43,192 nt of DNA from Comamonadaceae bacterium. GTDB taxonomy: Bacteria > Pseudomonadota > Gammaproteobacteria > Burkholderiales > Burkholderiaceae_C. The translations under genes were made by a program, and so were the position numbers. This document shows positions 36,991 through 43,192 of this stretch, piece by piece. A model generated the notes under the pieces. The model saw only the letters and a program-made list of their open reading frames with translations, did not search any database and was not told the DNA's origin. Location of the stretch: contig SEAY01000016.1 in NCBI GenBank assembly GCA_004144865.1, positions 1-43,192 on the forward strand, written 5' to 3'. Position 1 is the stretch's first letter; the number at the start of each line of letters is the position of its first letter.

Positions 36991-37042
36991 CTATATTTGA
37001 CACTTGGCGACCACGCGTCAAGAATGTCCTATATGGTTGACA
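36991..37042 (+). promoter_or_regulatory. Promoter and possible operator of the HipBA-like pair
   Basis: A perfect TTGACA -35 box (36997-37002) and an AAGAAT -10 box (37020-37025) are 17 bases apart, so the start falls at about 37032-37033, the A of the antitoxin ATG. A CTATAT-TTGACA block occurs twice in direct orientation (36991-37002, and 37029-37042 with two extra bases), as expected for an autorepressor site. On the other strand TTGACG lies inside this block and could serve the pyp operon. Confidence 0.5.
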
Positions 37043-37293
37043 TTCCTGTTTTCACTGCCTCAGAGCTGGGCCATCAGTTCAAGGCCGAGCGCAAGGCTCT
37101 CGGGCTCACCCAGCAGCAGCTCGCATCGCGGGTAGGGGTGACGCGGCAGACCGTGATCGATGTGGAACACGGAAGAAACGTATCGCTGTACGTGGTGATG
37201 GGCGTTCTCGCAGCCCTCGGCAAGGCGCTGAAGATCACCGACGCGCGCGCAAGCGTCGATGATGTGCGCGCGATGTTCGACGAAACTGAGTGA
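37033..37293 (+). CDS. HipB-like XRE family antitoxin/regulator
   Basis: An 86-residue Xre-type DNA-binding protein. The helix-turn-helix is at about 14-66, with [25 protein letters not shown], where RQTV forms the recognition helix. It ends in a short Asp/Glu-rich tail. The layout is that of HipB, which neutralises HipA and represses the operon. The kinase gene starts within its stop (GTGA overlap). The ATG at 37033 is chosen because the predicted promoter would start transcription there, giving a leaderless mRNA; ATG at 37024 is the alternative. It stands divergent to the pyp operon. Confidence 0.82.
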   Translation: MVDIPVFTASELGHQFKAERKALGLTQQQLASRVGVTRQTVIDVEHGRNVSLYVVMGVLAALGKALKITDARASVDDVRAMFDETE

Positions 37294-38510
37294 CCGGCCA
37301 GGCGATGCCAAGGGTCAAGAAGCTGATCGTCACCACGCCGCAAGGCGAGTCGGGTGAGCTGCACCACGAAGCGCGGTACGTCTTCAACTACACCACGAAG
37401 GACCCGCGCGCGGAAATCGCCCTGGGCATGCCGCTGCGGGCCCAGAGCTACGCCAGCCAGGTGCTGCCCCCGATCCTCGAGATGAACCGGCCAGAGGGCT
37501 TCCTGCTGCAGCGCCTGCACGAAGCGCTGCTGAAGCATGGCGGGGCGGACGACATGCGCCTGCTGGCCGCGGTGGGCGGCAACACCATCGGACGCGTCAC
37601 GCTGCACGAGCCCGGGGCCGCATCGGCCGCGCAGCCCGCGATGAGCCTGGACGAGATCCTGCGCAGCACGCCCTCGGACAAGCTCTTCGATCATCTCCTG
37701 CGCACGTACATTGCCTCGGGCGTTTCGGGCATCCAGCCCAAGGTACTGGTGCCGGAGGCGAGCCGCATCACGGTGCCGCAGCCCACGCTGATCGTGAAGG
37801 CTTCGGGCGCCACGCCCTTCCTCACGCAGAACGAATTCGTCTGCATGGAGGCGGGGCGCAAGGCCGGCATTCGCGTGCCCGAGTTCAGCTTGAGCAGCGA
37901 CGGCGGCCTTTTCGTGACGAAGCGCTTCGACCGCGTGCAGGACGGCGACGGCCTGCGTTCGCTGGGTTTCGAGGACATGGTGGTCGTGATGGGCAAGACC
38001 ACCGCGCGCAAGTACGAAGGCAGCTACGAGAACATCGCGAAAGCCATCCGTCTCTACGGCGGAACGAACGCGGGCGAGAGCCTGCACCGGCTGTTCGAGT
38101 ACCTGGCGCTCTCCGTGATGGTTCGCAACGGCGATGCGCACCTGAAGAACTTCGGCGTTCTCTATGAGTACCCGGCGCGCTCGGAGTCGGTGACCCTGGC
38201 GCCCCTCTACGACGTGGTCACGACGACGGCATACGACGTGGCGCCAGGGGCGGCTATCGCGGATAAGACGCTGGCGCTGAAGCTGGGAACGGACCGTCGT
38301 TTTCCCCGACGGGACGCGCTACTGCGCTTCGGCCGCGAGGTCTGTCACGTCAGCCGTCCCGATCGCGTGGTGGAGCGCATTGCCGAGGGCATGCGCGCTG
38401 CGTGGCGCGAACACCAGGGCCTTTTCACATCCCACTTCGCTGCCCGCATGCACGCGGAATGGGAAGAAGGCCTGCGTACAACGGCGAATGACGGAGCCGG
38501 GCTGCCCTGA
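37290..38510 (+). CDS. HipA-like serine/threonine kinase toxin
   Basis: A 406-residue HipA-family kinase. Motifs in order: SGVSGIQPK (143-151, phosphate loop), IVKASG with Lys170, TQNEFVCMEAG (179-189), NGDAHLKNFG with catalytic Asp282, and LYDV with metal-binding Asp308. HipA kinases phosphorylate targets such as GltX and cause growth arrest; here the target is unknown. The protein is close to the E. coli HipA size of 440. All key residues are present, so it is probably active and held in check by the HipB-like neighbour. The GTG at 37290 overlaps the antitoxin stop; an ATG at 37305 is possible. Confidence 0.9.
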   Translation: MTGQAMPRVKKLIVTTPQGESGELHHEARYVFNYTTKDPRAEIALGMPLRAQSYASQVLPPILEMNRPEGFLLQRLHEALLKHGGADDMRLLAAVGGNTIGRVTLHEPGAASAAQPAMSLDEILRSTPSDKLFDHLLRTYIASGVSGIQPKVLVPEASRITVPQPTLIVKASGATPFLTQNEFVCMEAGRKAGIRVPEFSLSSDGGLFVTKRFDRVQDGDGLRSLGFEDMVVVMGKTTARKYEGSYENIAKAIRLYGGTNAGESLHRLFEYLALSVMVRNGDAHLKNFGVLYEYPARSESVTLAPLYDVVTTTAYDVAPGAAIADKTLALKLGTDRRFPRRDALLRFGREVCHVSRPDRVVERIAEGMRAAWREHQGLFTSHFAARMHAEWEEGLRTTANDGAGLP

Positions 38511-38549
38511 TCGAGGCTCTTCTGCGCGTGGGGCGCCGCGTGACTGCAC

Positions 38550-39290
38550 TTACATCCCCTTCTGCCCCGGCGCGCTCAAGTCATAGGGCGGCGTGCGGTC
38601 CGCCATGCTTCGCCAGACGGGAAGGTACTGGTCGCGCAGCCTGGCCACCTGCTGCTGCGTCAGCGGTCCGCCCCACGTGCTCCCGCCGGGGATGGCGCGC
38701 ACGCGCGAATGCGACGACAGCGCCTCGCAGTAACGCCAGCCGTACTTCGTCTCCGGCAGGCCCTGTGCCTTGAAGTACTCGGTCGCCTCCTTCGGCTTCA
38801 CGCCCGCCGTGTAGCCGCAGTAGCGCGTGGCGCGCGCATCGAACGGCACCGAAACCAGGTAAGTCCGGTCGTTCATGCCGTACTGCGAGATGGCCACATG
38901 TTCGATCTGCCGCGGCGCCACGTTCACTTCGGCGAAGTCCACGAAGTCCCCGCCGCCGAACTTCTTCATGCGCAGCATCAGGATGCGGCGGCCCGCCGGC
39001 ACGTCGTACTCCCACGCGGTCTGGATGGCGCCATTCAGCACGCCGGGGGACGACATCAGGCCCAGGTGGCGCGGCTGGTCGGTCACGTCGTACACGTCCA
39101 CGTTGAAGCCGGTGGTGCCGCCGCCCATGATGCCGGCGATCAGGTTCATTCCCGCGGGCATGTAGAAGGGACGCAGCACGATACGGCCACGGCCCTCTTC
39201 GGGCACGGGCGACAGCAACGTCGGCGGGTTCTCGGGCACGGTCTGGCAGCCGGCCAGTACGAGGGCGATGACGAACAGCAGGACGCGCAA
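38550..39290 (-). CDS. Predicted lipoprotein of unknown function
   Basis: A 246-residue protein with an N-terminal signal and lipobox LVLAGC (Cys15). The mature part begins PENPPTLLSPVPEEGRGRIVLRPFYMP, continues with a Gly-rich IMGGGTTGFNVDVYDV region and a DVPAGRRILMLRMKKFGGGDF segment. That resembles DUF2846-type surface lipoproteins, but the match is not certain. Two cysteines (in RYCGYT and WRYCEAL) may pair. The only start with a ribosome binding site (GGAG) is a TTG at 39290, which begins the signal peptide. It converges with hipA, 39 bases apart. Confidence 0.72.
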   Translation of the reverse strand: MRVLLFVIALVLAGCQTVPENPPTLLSPVPEEGRGRIVLRPFYMPAGMNLIAGIMGGGTTGFNVDVYDVTDQPRHLGLMSSPGVLNGAIQTAWEYDVPAGRRILMLRMKKFGGGDFVDFAEVNVAPRQIEHVAISQYGMNDRTYLVSVPFDARATRYCGYTAGVKPKEATEYFKAQGLPETKYGWRYCEALSSHSRVRAIPGGSTWGGPLTQQQVARLRDQYLPVWRSMADRTPPYDLSAPGQKGM

Positions 39291-39475
39291 GATGGTCTCC
39301 TCCCAAGGTAGTCGCTGCGGCAGGGCGCCGCGCGGGCAAGTATGCCGTTGGAACGTACCTCCACGGGGGCACGCGAAGTCCTAAGATGGAGCCCACCTCG
39401 GCGATGCCTGGCTCTTCCATTCGGCAAGTGCCGGTCGCTGCCGATTCCTTCGTTCCAAGCTTGGGGAGGCACCCA

Positions 39476-39973
39476 ATGCAAACTCCCGCATCAACCGGCG
39501 CCGATGCCCGCCACGCTGGTTCCCGGCGGCGCTCCATCTCACGTTCGCTGGTGCTCGTCCTCGGTCTTGCGTGCACGGCCACTGCTTCCGCCGGAACCTG
39601 CATCGTCGAGAACGGACGGGCGACCGGCGACTGCGCCTTCGTGCAGTACGGACCGGCACAGCCGCTGGCCGTGTTCGACAGCGGCGCCTACAGCGGCAAC
39701 TACGCCCGGGCGGTGATCCGGCACTCGGCGCACGTCACGCTGAGCGGGAACATCGACCACATCACGGTGGAGCCCGGTGCGAGGCTGAACTTCTCCGGGA
39801 ATACGCGCGGCGTGCAGGTCTGGGGATATGCGGACCTCACGGGCAACTCGGGGCACGTGGTGGTGCATCCCGGCGGAACGGCCGTCATCCAGGGCGTTGC
39901 GGAGAGCGTGTCGGGGCCGGGGCGCATCATTGCAGCCCGGGGGTCCATCATTGGCGGGGTGCCGGTGAATTGA
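39476..39973 (+). CDS. Small secreted beta-rich protein
   Basis: A 165-residue protein with an N-terminal Arg-rich segment (RRRSISRS) and a hydrophobic signal (about 30-41), cleaved near TASA before GTCIVENG. It might use Tat or Sec. The rest consists of short strand repeats such as HVTLSGNIDHITVEPG, LTGNSGHVVVHPGG and ESVSGPG. These are the Gly-rich turns of a small beta-helix or polymer-forming fold. Two cysteines at the start of the mature chain may form a disulfide. No family is recognised. The ATG at 39476 has a GGGGAGG site upstream, better than in-frame alternatives. Confidence 0.7.
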   Translation: MQTPASTGADARHAGSRRRSISRSLVLVLGLACTATASAGTCIVENGRATGDCAFVQYGPAQPLAVFDSGAYSGNYARAVIRHSAHVTLSGNIDHITVEPGARLNFSGNTRGVQVWGYADLTGNSGHVVVHPGGTAVIQGVAESVSGPGRIIAARGSIIGGVPVN

Positions 39974-40055
39974 CGCCGGCCGCCAGGCCCGGTACTCCCC
40001 AGCAGCCCTTGGCCGCTGGAATGCTCAGCGACACGATACGAGGCCTCCTCCCTGA

Positions 40056-40358
40056 CTAACGACAAGCTTCCTGGGTCAAGGATGCAGTCGCCTTGGCTTT
40101 CGTGCGCGAACTCAACTCGTGACTGAAAGTAGCCATGACCTCTGGCGCCGTACCCTTGCAGATTTGAATGCTTATCTGATCAGGGTTTGCATGCGCGATC
40201 TTTTCGACCGCATCGTGCACGCTCGTGGCCCGCACGCCGTCCACGTCAATGGAAGTGTTCGTGAGTCGGACTTCCACGGTCGAACTGCCGCATCCCGCAA
40301 GGCATGTCGCCACGAGCAACGCAGGCAGGGATGCTTGGCTGAGGTGGATTCGAATCAT
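40056..40358 (-). CDS. Small predicted lipoprotein
   Basis: A 100-residue protein with a signal peptide and lipobox CLAGC (Cys23). The mature 78 residues start SSTVEVRLTNTSIDVDGVRA and include a VHDAVEKIAHANPDQISI stretch. This resembles the C-terminal strand-helix-strand unit of ExbD/TolR-like or BON-type periplasmic domains, but the family is not recognised. The ATG at 40358 has no strong ribosome binding site. It is convergent with the secreted protein gene. Confidence 0.6.
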   Translation of the reverse strand: MIRIHLSQASLPALLVATCLAGCGSSTVEVRLTNTSIDVDGVRATSVHDAVEKIAHANPDQISIQICKGTAPEVMATFSHELSSRTKAKATASLTQEACR

Positions 40359-40407
40359 GCTCTAGCAGACGTGCAAGGACTCTGGAAGGCCAGGCACGAA
40401 TCGCGCT

Positions 40408-41181
40408 TCAAAATCTCTCCTGCGGCCCGAGATACCGCCACTGCCCCACCGGCAAGTTCCCCAGCGTCACGCGCCCGATGCGCACGCGCTTGAGTCCCAC
40501 CACCTTCAGCCCCACCGTCTCGCACATGCGGCGGATCTGGCGCTTCTTGCCTTCGGTGAGGATGAAGCGCAGCTGCTCGGGGTTCTGCCAGTCCACCTTG
40601 GCGGGCTTGAGCGGCTGGCCATCGAGGCTGAGGCCGTGGCGCAGGCGCTCGATCTGCACCGGCGGAAACACCGCCTGCACGTCGGTCGTCACACGGCCGT
40701 AGGCGACGCGCACCAGGTACTCCTTCTCCACGCCGGAGTCCTCGCCGATCAACTGGCGGGCCACGCGGCCGTCCTGCGTCAGCACCAGCAGTCCGGTGGA
40801 GTCGATGTCCAGGCGGCCTGCAGGCGCCAGGCCTTTCAGCTGCGCCGGCGCGAAGCGGTGCGGCGAGCGATCTTCCTTCCAGCGCGTGCGGCCCTGCACC
40901 AGCACCACCGCGGGCTCGTAGCCGTCCTCCGCCTGCCCGCTCACGTAGCCCATGGGCTTGTGCAGCAGGATGGTGACCTGTTCGCGCTGATGACCCCGCG
41001 CACGCGCGTCGATCTCGATCTTCGCTTGCGGTGTCACCAGCATTCCCGTGGGGGGAACGACGGCGCCGTCCACCTTCACCCAGCCCTTGGCGATCCAGTC
41101 GTCGGCCTCGCGGCGGGAGCACAGGCCGAGTTCGGCCATGCGCTTGTTCAGGCGGGAGGTGGGGGAAGGCGCGTCGTTCAT
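40408..41181 (-). CDS. rRNA pseudouridine synthase (RsuA/RluB/RluF family)
   Basis: A 257-residue enzyme with an N-terminal S4 RNA-binding domain (about 9-57, LNKRMAELGLCSRREADDWI) and a TruA/RsuA-type catalytic domain. The active-site motif GRLDIDSTGLL (122-132) holds catalytic Asp125. KPMGYVSG (75-82) and the IRRMCETVGLKVV segment are also family marks. It isomerises a uridine in ribosomal RNA; by size and S4 domain it is closest to RluF-like enzymes, but the exact target base cannot be given. The ATG at 41181 starts the S4 domain. The frame is open upstream, but the added sequence has no homologous pattern. Confidence 0.92.
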   Translation of the reverse strand: MNDAPSPTSRLNKRMAELGLCSRREADDWIAKGWVKVDGAVVPPTGMLVTPQAKIEIDARARGHQREQVTILLHKPMGYVSGQAEDGYEPAVVLVQGRTRWKEDRSPHRFAPAQLKGLAPAGRLDIDSTGLLVLTQDGRVARQLIGEDSGVEKEYLVRVAYGRVTTDVQAVFPPVQIERLRHGLSLDGQPLKPAKVDWQNPEQLRFILTEGKKRQIRRMCETVGLKVVGLKRVRIGRVTLGNLPVGQWRYLGPQERF

Positions 41182-41307
41182 GGGAAGTGCCGATTGTGCA
41201 CAGGCGAAGACCGCCTGCCGTGCGGCGGGTTGCGCATCGGCCCAGGCAGTTCGATACTGCCGCGTCGGCCGCCGCCCCGGCGCGCCGCATGCGAGGAGGT
41301 TCCTTCG

Positions 41308-41511
41308 ATGTTCAGGATGCTGGCCGTGCTGGCCGTTGTCTTCTATGCCCTGGTGGCGGCCCTGTGGGTGGTGGGCTTCCTGCCGCCGGAGGAGGTCCGC
41401 CCCCTGCTGGTGAAAGGCAGCGCCGTGCTGGGCATCCTGGCGGTGGCCGCGGGCGTGATTGCGTTGATCGTCCGCACGCGAAAGAGTCCGGTGCACGAGC
41501 CGCCGAGGTAA
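41308..41511 (+). CDS. Small two-helix membrane protein
   Basis: A 67-residue protein with two hydrophobic helices (about 3-24 and 38-56) joined by a PPEEVRPLL loop and ending in a basic, Pro-rich tail. It is not recognised. The ATG at 41308 has a strong GAGGAGG-type site upstream, a good sign that it is real. It is divergent to the pseudouridine synthase gene. Confidence 0.7.
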   Translation: MFRMLAVLAVVFYALVAALWVVGFLPPEEVRPLLVKGSAVLGILAVAAGVIALIVRTRKSPVHEPPR

Positions 41512-41574
41512 ATGGAAGCGACTGGAGGCAGGTAAGCATACCCAGCGCGCCGGCTTGGCATCCGACCGCTCGGA

Positions 41575-41730
41575 TCAGCCTTCATCCTTCGGAGAAACTG
41601 CCGCCTGCTCGAACGCTGACTCCACCTCGGCGCGAAAGCGCGCCCCAAGTCCCGGACGGCGGTTCTCGTAATACGCGACTTCAGCCAGCAGCTCTTCGCG
41701 AGCAAGCGCGGTGAAACGCGCTCGCTTCAC
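41575..41730 (-). pseudogene. Truncated ParE/RelE-type toxin
   Basis: A GTG start at 41730 overlaps the antitoxin stop by GTGA, the standard layout. It encodes 51 residues: the first strand-helix-helix part of a ParE/RelE toxin (RARFTALAREELLAEVAYY, then RPGLGARFRAEVESAFEQA), ending SPKDEG. Normal family members have about 95 residues and a C-terminal sheet with the active residues. A PSRRAGYAYL-like sequence reminiscent of the toxin's end occurs just downstream in another frame, so a deletion or frameshift probably removed the middle. The product is unlikely to be toxic. Confidence 0.7.
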
Positions 41731-41957
41731 GGAGCGATGCGCCGTGCTTCCGCGAAAACATCCTCCGCAGCATAGGTCTTGACCTCGCCCCGTTCAAAAG
41801 CTTCGACCCGGCGCCGGATTTCCTTGTCCCAAGCCGCTTCAGTTTCGGCGACAGGTTCGTCGTGCAGCGAGTCCAGCAGGAGCTCGACCAAGCGAATGCG
41901 GTCCTGCGGCTCCAGGGACCTTGCACGTTTCATCAGGTCTGCCAGAGCGTCAGCCAT
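41727..41957 (-). CDS. Addiction-module antitoxin
   Basis: A 76-residue helical protein of the putative addiction module family. It shows the DLMKRARSLEPQDRIRLVELLLDSL helices and the SLHDEPVAETEAAWDKEIRRRVEAF region ending in a Gly-Glu-Val segment (ERGEVKTYAAEDVFAEARR) that binds the toxin groove. It should pair with the overlapping ParE/RelE-type gene, which is truncated, so it may now be an orphan. The ATG at 41957 is preceded by GGAG-like bases. Confidence 0.85.
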   Translation of the reverse strand: MADALADLMKRARSLEPQDRIRLVELLLDSLHDEPVAETEAAWDKEIRRRVEAFERGEVKTYAAEDVFAEARRIAP

Positions 41958-42049
41958 TCGAATCCTCCGAGGGAGCAGCAATGATACGGCGACGATGCTG
42001 CAAAGCTGGTGAAGGATGACATCTGATCGCCTGCCATCCGCCACGCCGT

Positions 42050-42778
42050 TCAAGCCGCCACCAGCCGCGCCCCCGGGCTCTCCCGCAGCGCCTGCAGGTC
42101 CAGCACGCGCAGCCCACCGTATTCCACCCGGATGATCCCCTGCTCCTGCAGGGACGCGAGCGCCTCGTTCACGCGCTGCCGCGACAGGCCCACCAGGTAA
42201 GCCAGTTCCTGCTGCGTGATGCGCAGCACCTCGCCCACGCCGGGGAACAGCACGGGGTTGAACAGCGCTGCCAGGTTGCGCGCCACGCGCAGGTCCGGCG
42301 TGGTCATGCGATCGATCTCGCGCGCGGCGATGAACTGCGCCAGCCGCTCGTTGAGCTGGTTCATCACGAAGCGGTTGAAGCCGATGGAGTGATCCAGCAG
42401 CCAGTGGAAGGTGTCGGCCGGCAGGCCGGCCACCACGCTGCGGCGCAGAGCCTGGATGTCGTAGCGGTAGATCTCGCGCTTGAGCACCGTGCCCTCGCCG
42501 AACCAGCCGCCCGGCGGCAGGCCACTGAAGGTGATGGTGCGGCCCTGCGCGTTGTCGGTGCTCATTTTCAGCAGCCCCTCGACCACGCCGAACCAGTAGG
42601 TGACCGGCCGGCCCACGCGGCACACGTAGTCACCCGGCAGCGCATCGCCCACCTTGATGTCCCGCAGCGCCACCTCGCGCTCGTTCGGCTGCAGCACGTG
42701 CAGCCACGGGATGCCCGCCAGTTCGTCGGGCGTGGGAGCGCGGCGGCGTTGGTGGAGGGTGAGTTCGGCGGCGGCCAT
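42050..42778 (-). CDS. Crp/Fnr family transcriptional regulator
   Basis: A 242-residue Crp/Fnr-type regulator. It has an N-terminal cyclic-nucleotide-binding beta-roll (about 25-130, with GGWFGEG at 90-96), a dimer helix (about 131-160) and a winged helix-turn-helix. The DNA-binding part is at about 187-215, where TQQELAYLVGLSRQRVNEAL holds the recognition helix. There are no clustered N-terminal cysteines, so it is not an FNR-type iron-sulfur sensor. The ligand is unknown. It lies divergent to an acyl-CoA synthetase gene and probably controls it through the shared 118-base gap. Confidence 0.92.
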   Translation of the reverse strand: MAAAELTLHQRRRAPTPDELAGIPWLHVLQPNEREVALRDIKVGDALPGDYVCRVGRPVTYWFGVVEGLLKMSTDNAQGRTITFSGLPPGGWFGEGTVLKREIYRYDIQALRRSVVAGLPADTFHWLLDHSIGFNRFVMNQLNERLAQFIAAREIDRMTTPDLRVARNLAALFNPVLFPGVGEVLRITQQELAYLVGLSRQRVNEALASLQEQGIIRVEYGGLRVLDLQALRESPGARLVAA

Positions 42779-42786
42779 GCCTGGGG

Positions 42787-42822
42787 TCCCTAGGGGCTCG
42801 TCCCATGAGGAGTATCCCTAGG
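42787..42822. promoter_or_regulatory. Paired CCCTAGG repeats in the divergent regulatory gap
   Basis: TCCCTAGG occurs twice in direct orientation (42787-42794 and 42815-42822), 28 bases apart; the first copy is part of the palindrome CCCCTAGGGG-like core. Repeats of this type between a regulator and its divergent target are candidate operator half-sites. They lie close to the regulator's start and upstream of the acyl-CoA synthetase. Confidence 0.45.
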
Positions 42823-42896
42823 ATTGTCGTTGCAAAGACAGAACGACGTCAAACCCGGTCCTACATTGCGCCCAACGCCTCAAGAAGGAAGGGCTC

Positions 42897-43192
42897 ATGG
42901 ACACCACGTTCCCCCGGCTGCTGCTGCAGCACGCGGCGCAACGGCCCGGCGCTCCGGCCATGCGCGAGAAGGAATACGGCATCTGGCAGACGCTGGCCTG
43001 GGCCGACCTCGCGCGCATGGTGGAACACATCGCCTGCGGCTTGCACCACGCCGGCCTCTCGCGCGGCGAGCACATGGTCGTCATCGGCGCCAACCGCCCG
43101 CGCCTGTACGCCACCATGCTGGCCGCGCAGTCGCTCGGCGCCATCCCCGTGCCGCTGTACCAGGACGCCGTGGCGGCCGAATGCGTCTTCCC
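42897..43192 (+). CDS. Long-chain acyl-CoA synthetase-like AMP-binding protein, N-terminal part
   Basis: The first 98 residues of an ANL-family ligase: FPRLLLQHAAQRPGAPAMREKEYGIWQ, then the conserved ACGLHHAGLSRGEHMVVIGANRP segment and AAQSLGAIPVPLYQ. Unlike the compact PYP ligase, this has the normal N-terminal domain. The gene runs off the right edge, so the AMP-binding motifs are not seen. In many Comamonadaceae a gene like this begins an operon with branched-chain amino-acid type ABC transporter genes controlled by a Crp/Fnr regulator; that is expectation from family context. The ATG at 42897 has an AAGGAAGG site. Confidence 0.88.
   Translation, partial: MDTTFPRLLLQHAAQRPGAPAMREKEYGIWQTLAWADLARMVEHIACGLHHAGLSRGEHMVVIGANRPRLYATMLAAQSLGAIPVPLYQDAVAAECVF

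Noticed and set aside
36854..37021. Longer PYP starting upstream of 36853
   Set aside because: The added residues have no PYP counterpart and the GTG at 36853 has the best ribosome binding site.

Overview
The window looks like chromosomal DNA from a high-GC betaproteobacterium, most likely Burkholderiales/Comamonadaceae (a Ramlibacter- or Variovorax-like organism). This is inferred from the compact GroES, the Mg-type HemB, the HemJ-type heme enzyme, the promoter and CIRCE layout and general protein style. The genus cannot be fixed from sequence alone. Most of the window is ordinary core genome with many ATGA or TGATG gene overlaps. Two stretches are accessory: a giant Rhs toxin locus (about 18.4-35.2 kb) and a photoactive yellow protein operon next to a HipBA-type module (about 35.3-38.5 kb).

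Layout. 0-0.75 kb: start of the str operon (rpsL, then the start of rpsG) on the minus strand, with a clear promoter. 0.8-4.7 kb: minus-strand D-Ala-D-Ala carboxypeptidase, alpha/beta hydrolase, thioredoxin-like 2Fe-2S ferredoxin, VanZ-like membrane protein and hemJ. 4.7-4.85 kb: a candidate small RNA with its own promoter and terminator. 4.9-7.8 kb: hemB, a CorA-family transporter and a DUF72 protein on the plus strand. 7.8-10 kb: a minus-strand operon of glutathione transferase, amidohydrolase and dienelactone hydrolase. 10.1-12 kb: SDR reductase, MaoC dehydratase and MarC protein. 12-15.1 kb: a chemoreceptor and two coupled lipoproteins. 15.4-18.15 kb: a small exported protein, then groES-groEL behind a CIRCE operator.

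Downstream of groEL the sequence changes character. There is a decayed copy of part of groEL, then a minus-strand pair consisting of a roughly 4,600-residue Rhs/YD-repeat protein and a small probable immunity protein. The Rhs protein has a LysM domain and ends in a nuclease-like tip; the two genes overlap by one base. The toxin and immunity end is visibly lower in GC than the repeat body. Two TPR proteins and one unknown small protein follow the 5' side of the Rhs gene.

The most unusual unit is at 35.26-36.85 kb: a photoactive yellow protein (PYP) gene translationally coupled to its probable chromophore ligase. That ligase is a compact adenylation domain fused behind an acyl-carrier-protein domain, which suggests chromophore loading through a protein-bound thioester. 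No tyrosine ammonia-lyase gene is present in the window. A divergent HipB/HipA pair sits next door. The right end holds several lipoproteins or secreted proteins, an rRNA pseudouridine synthase, an addiction module with an intact antitoxin but a truncated ParE/RelE toxin, and a Crp/Fnr regulator divergent from an acyl-CoA synthetase that runs off the window.
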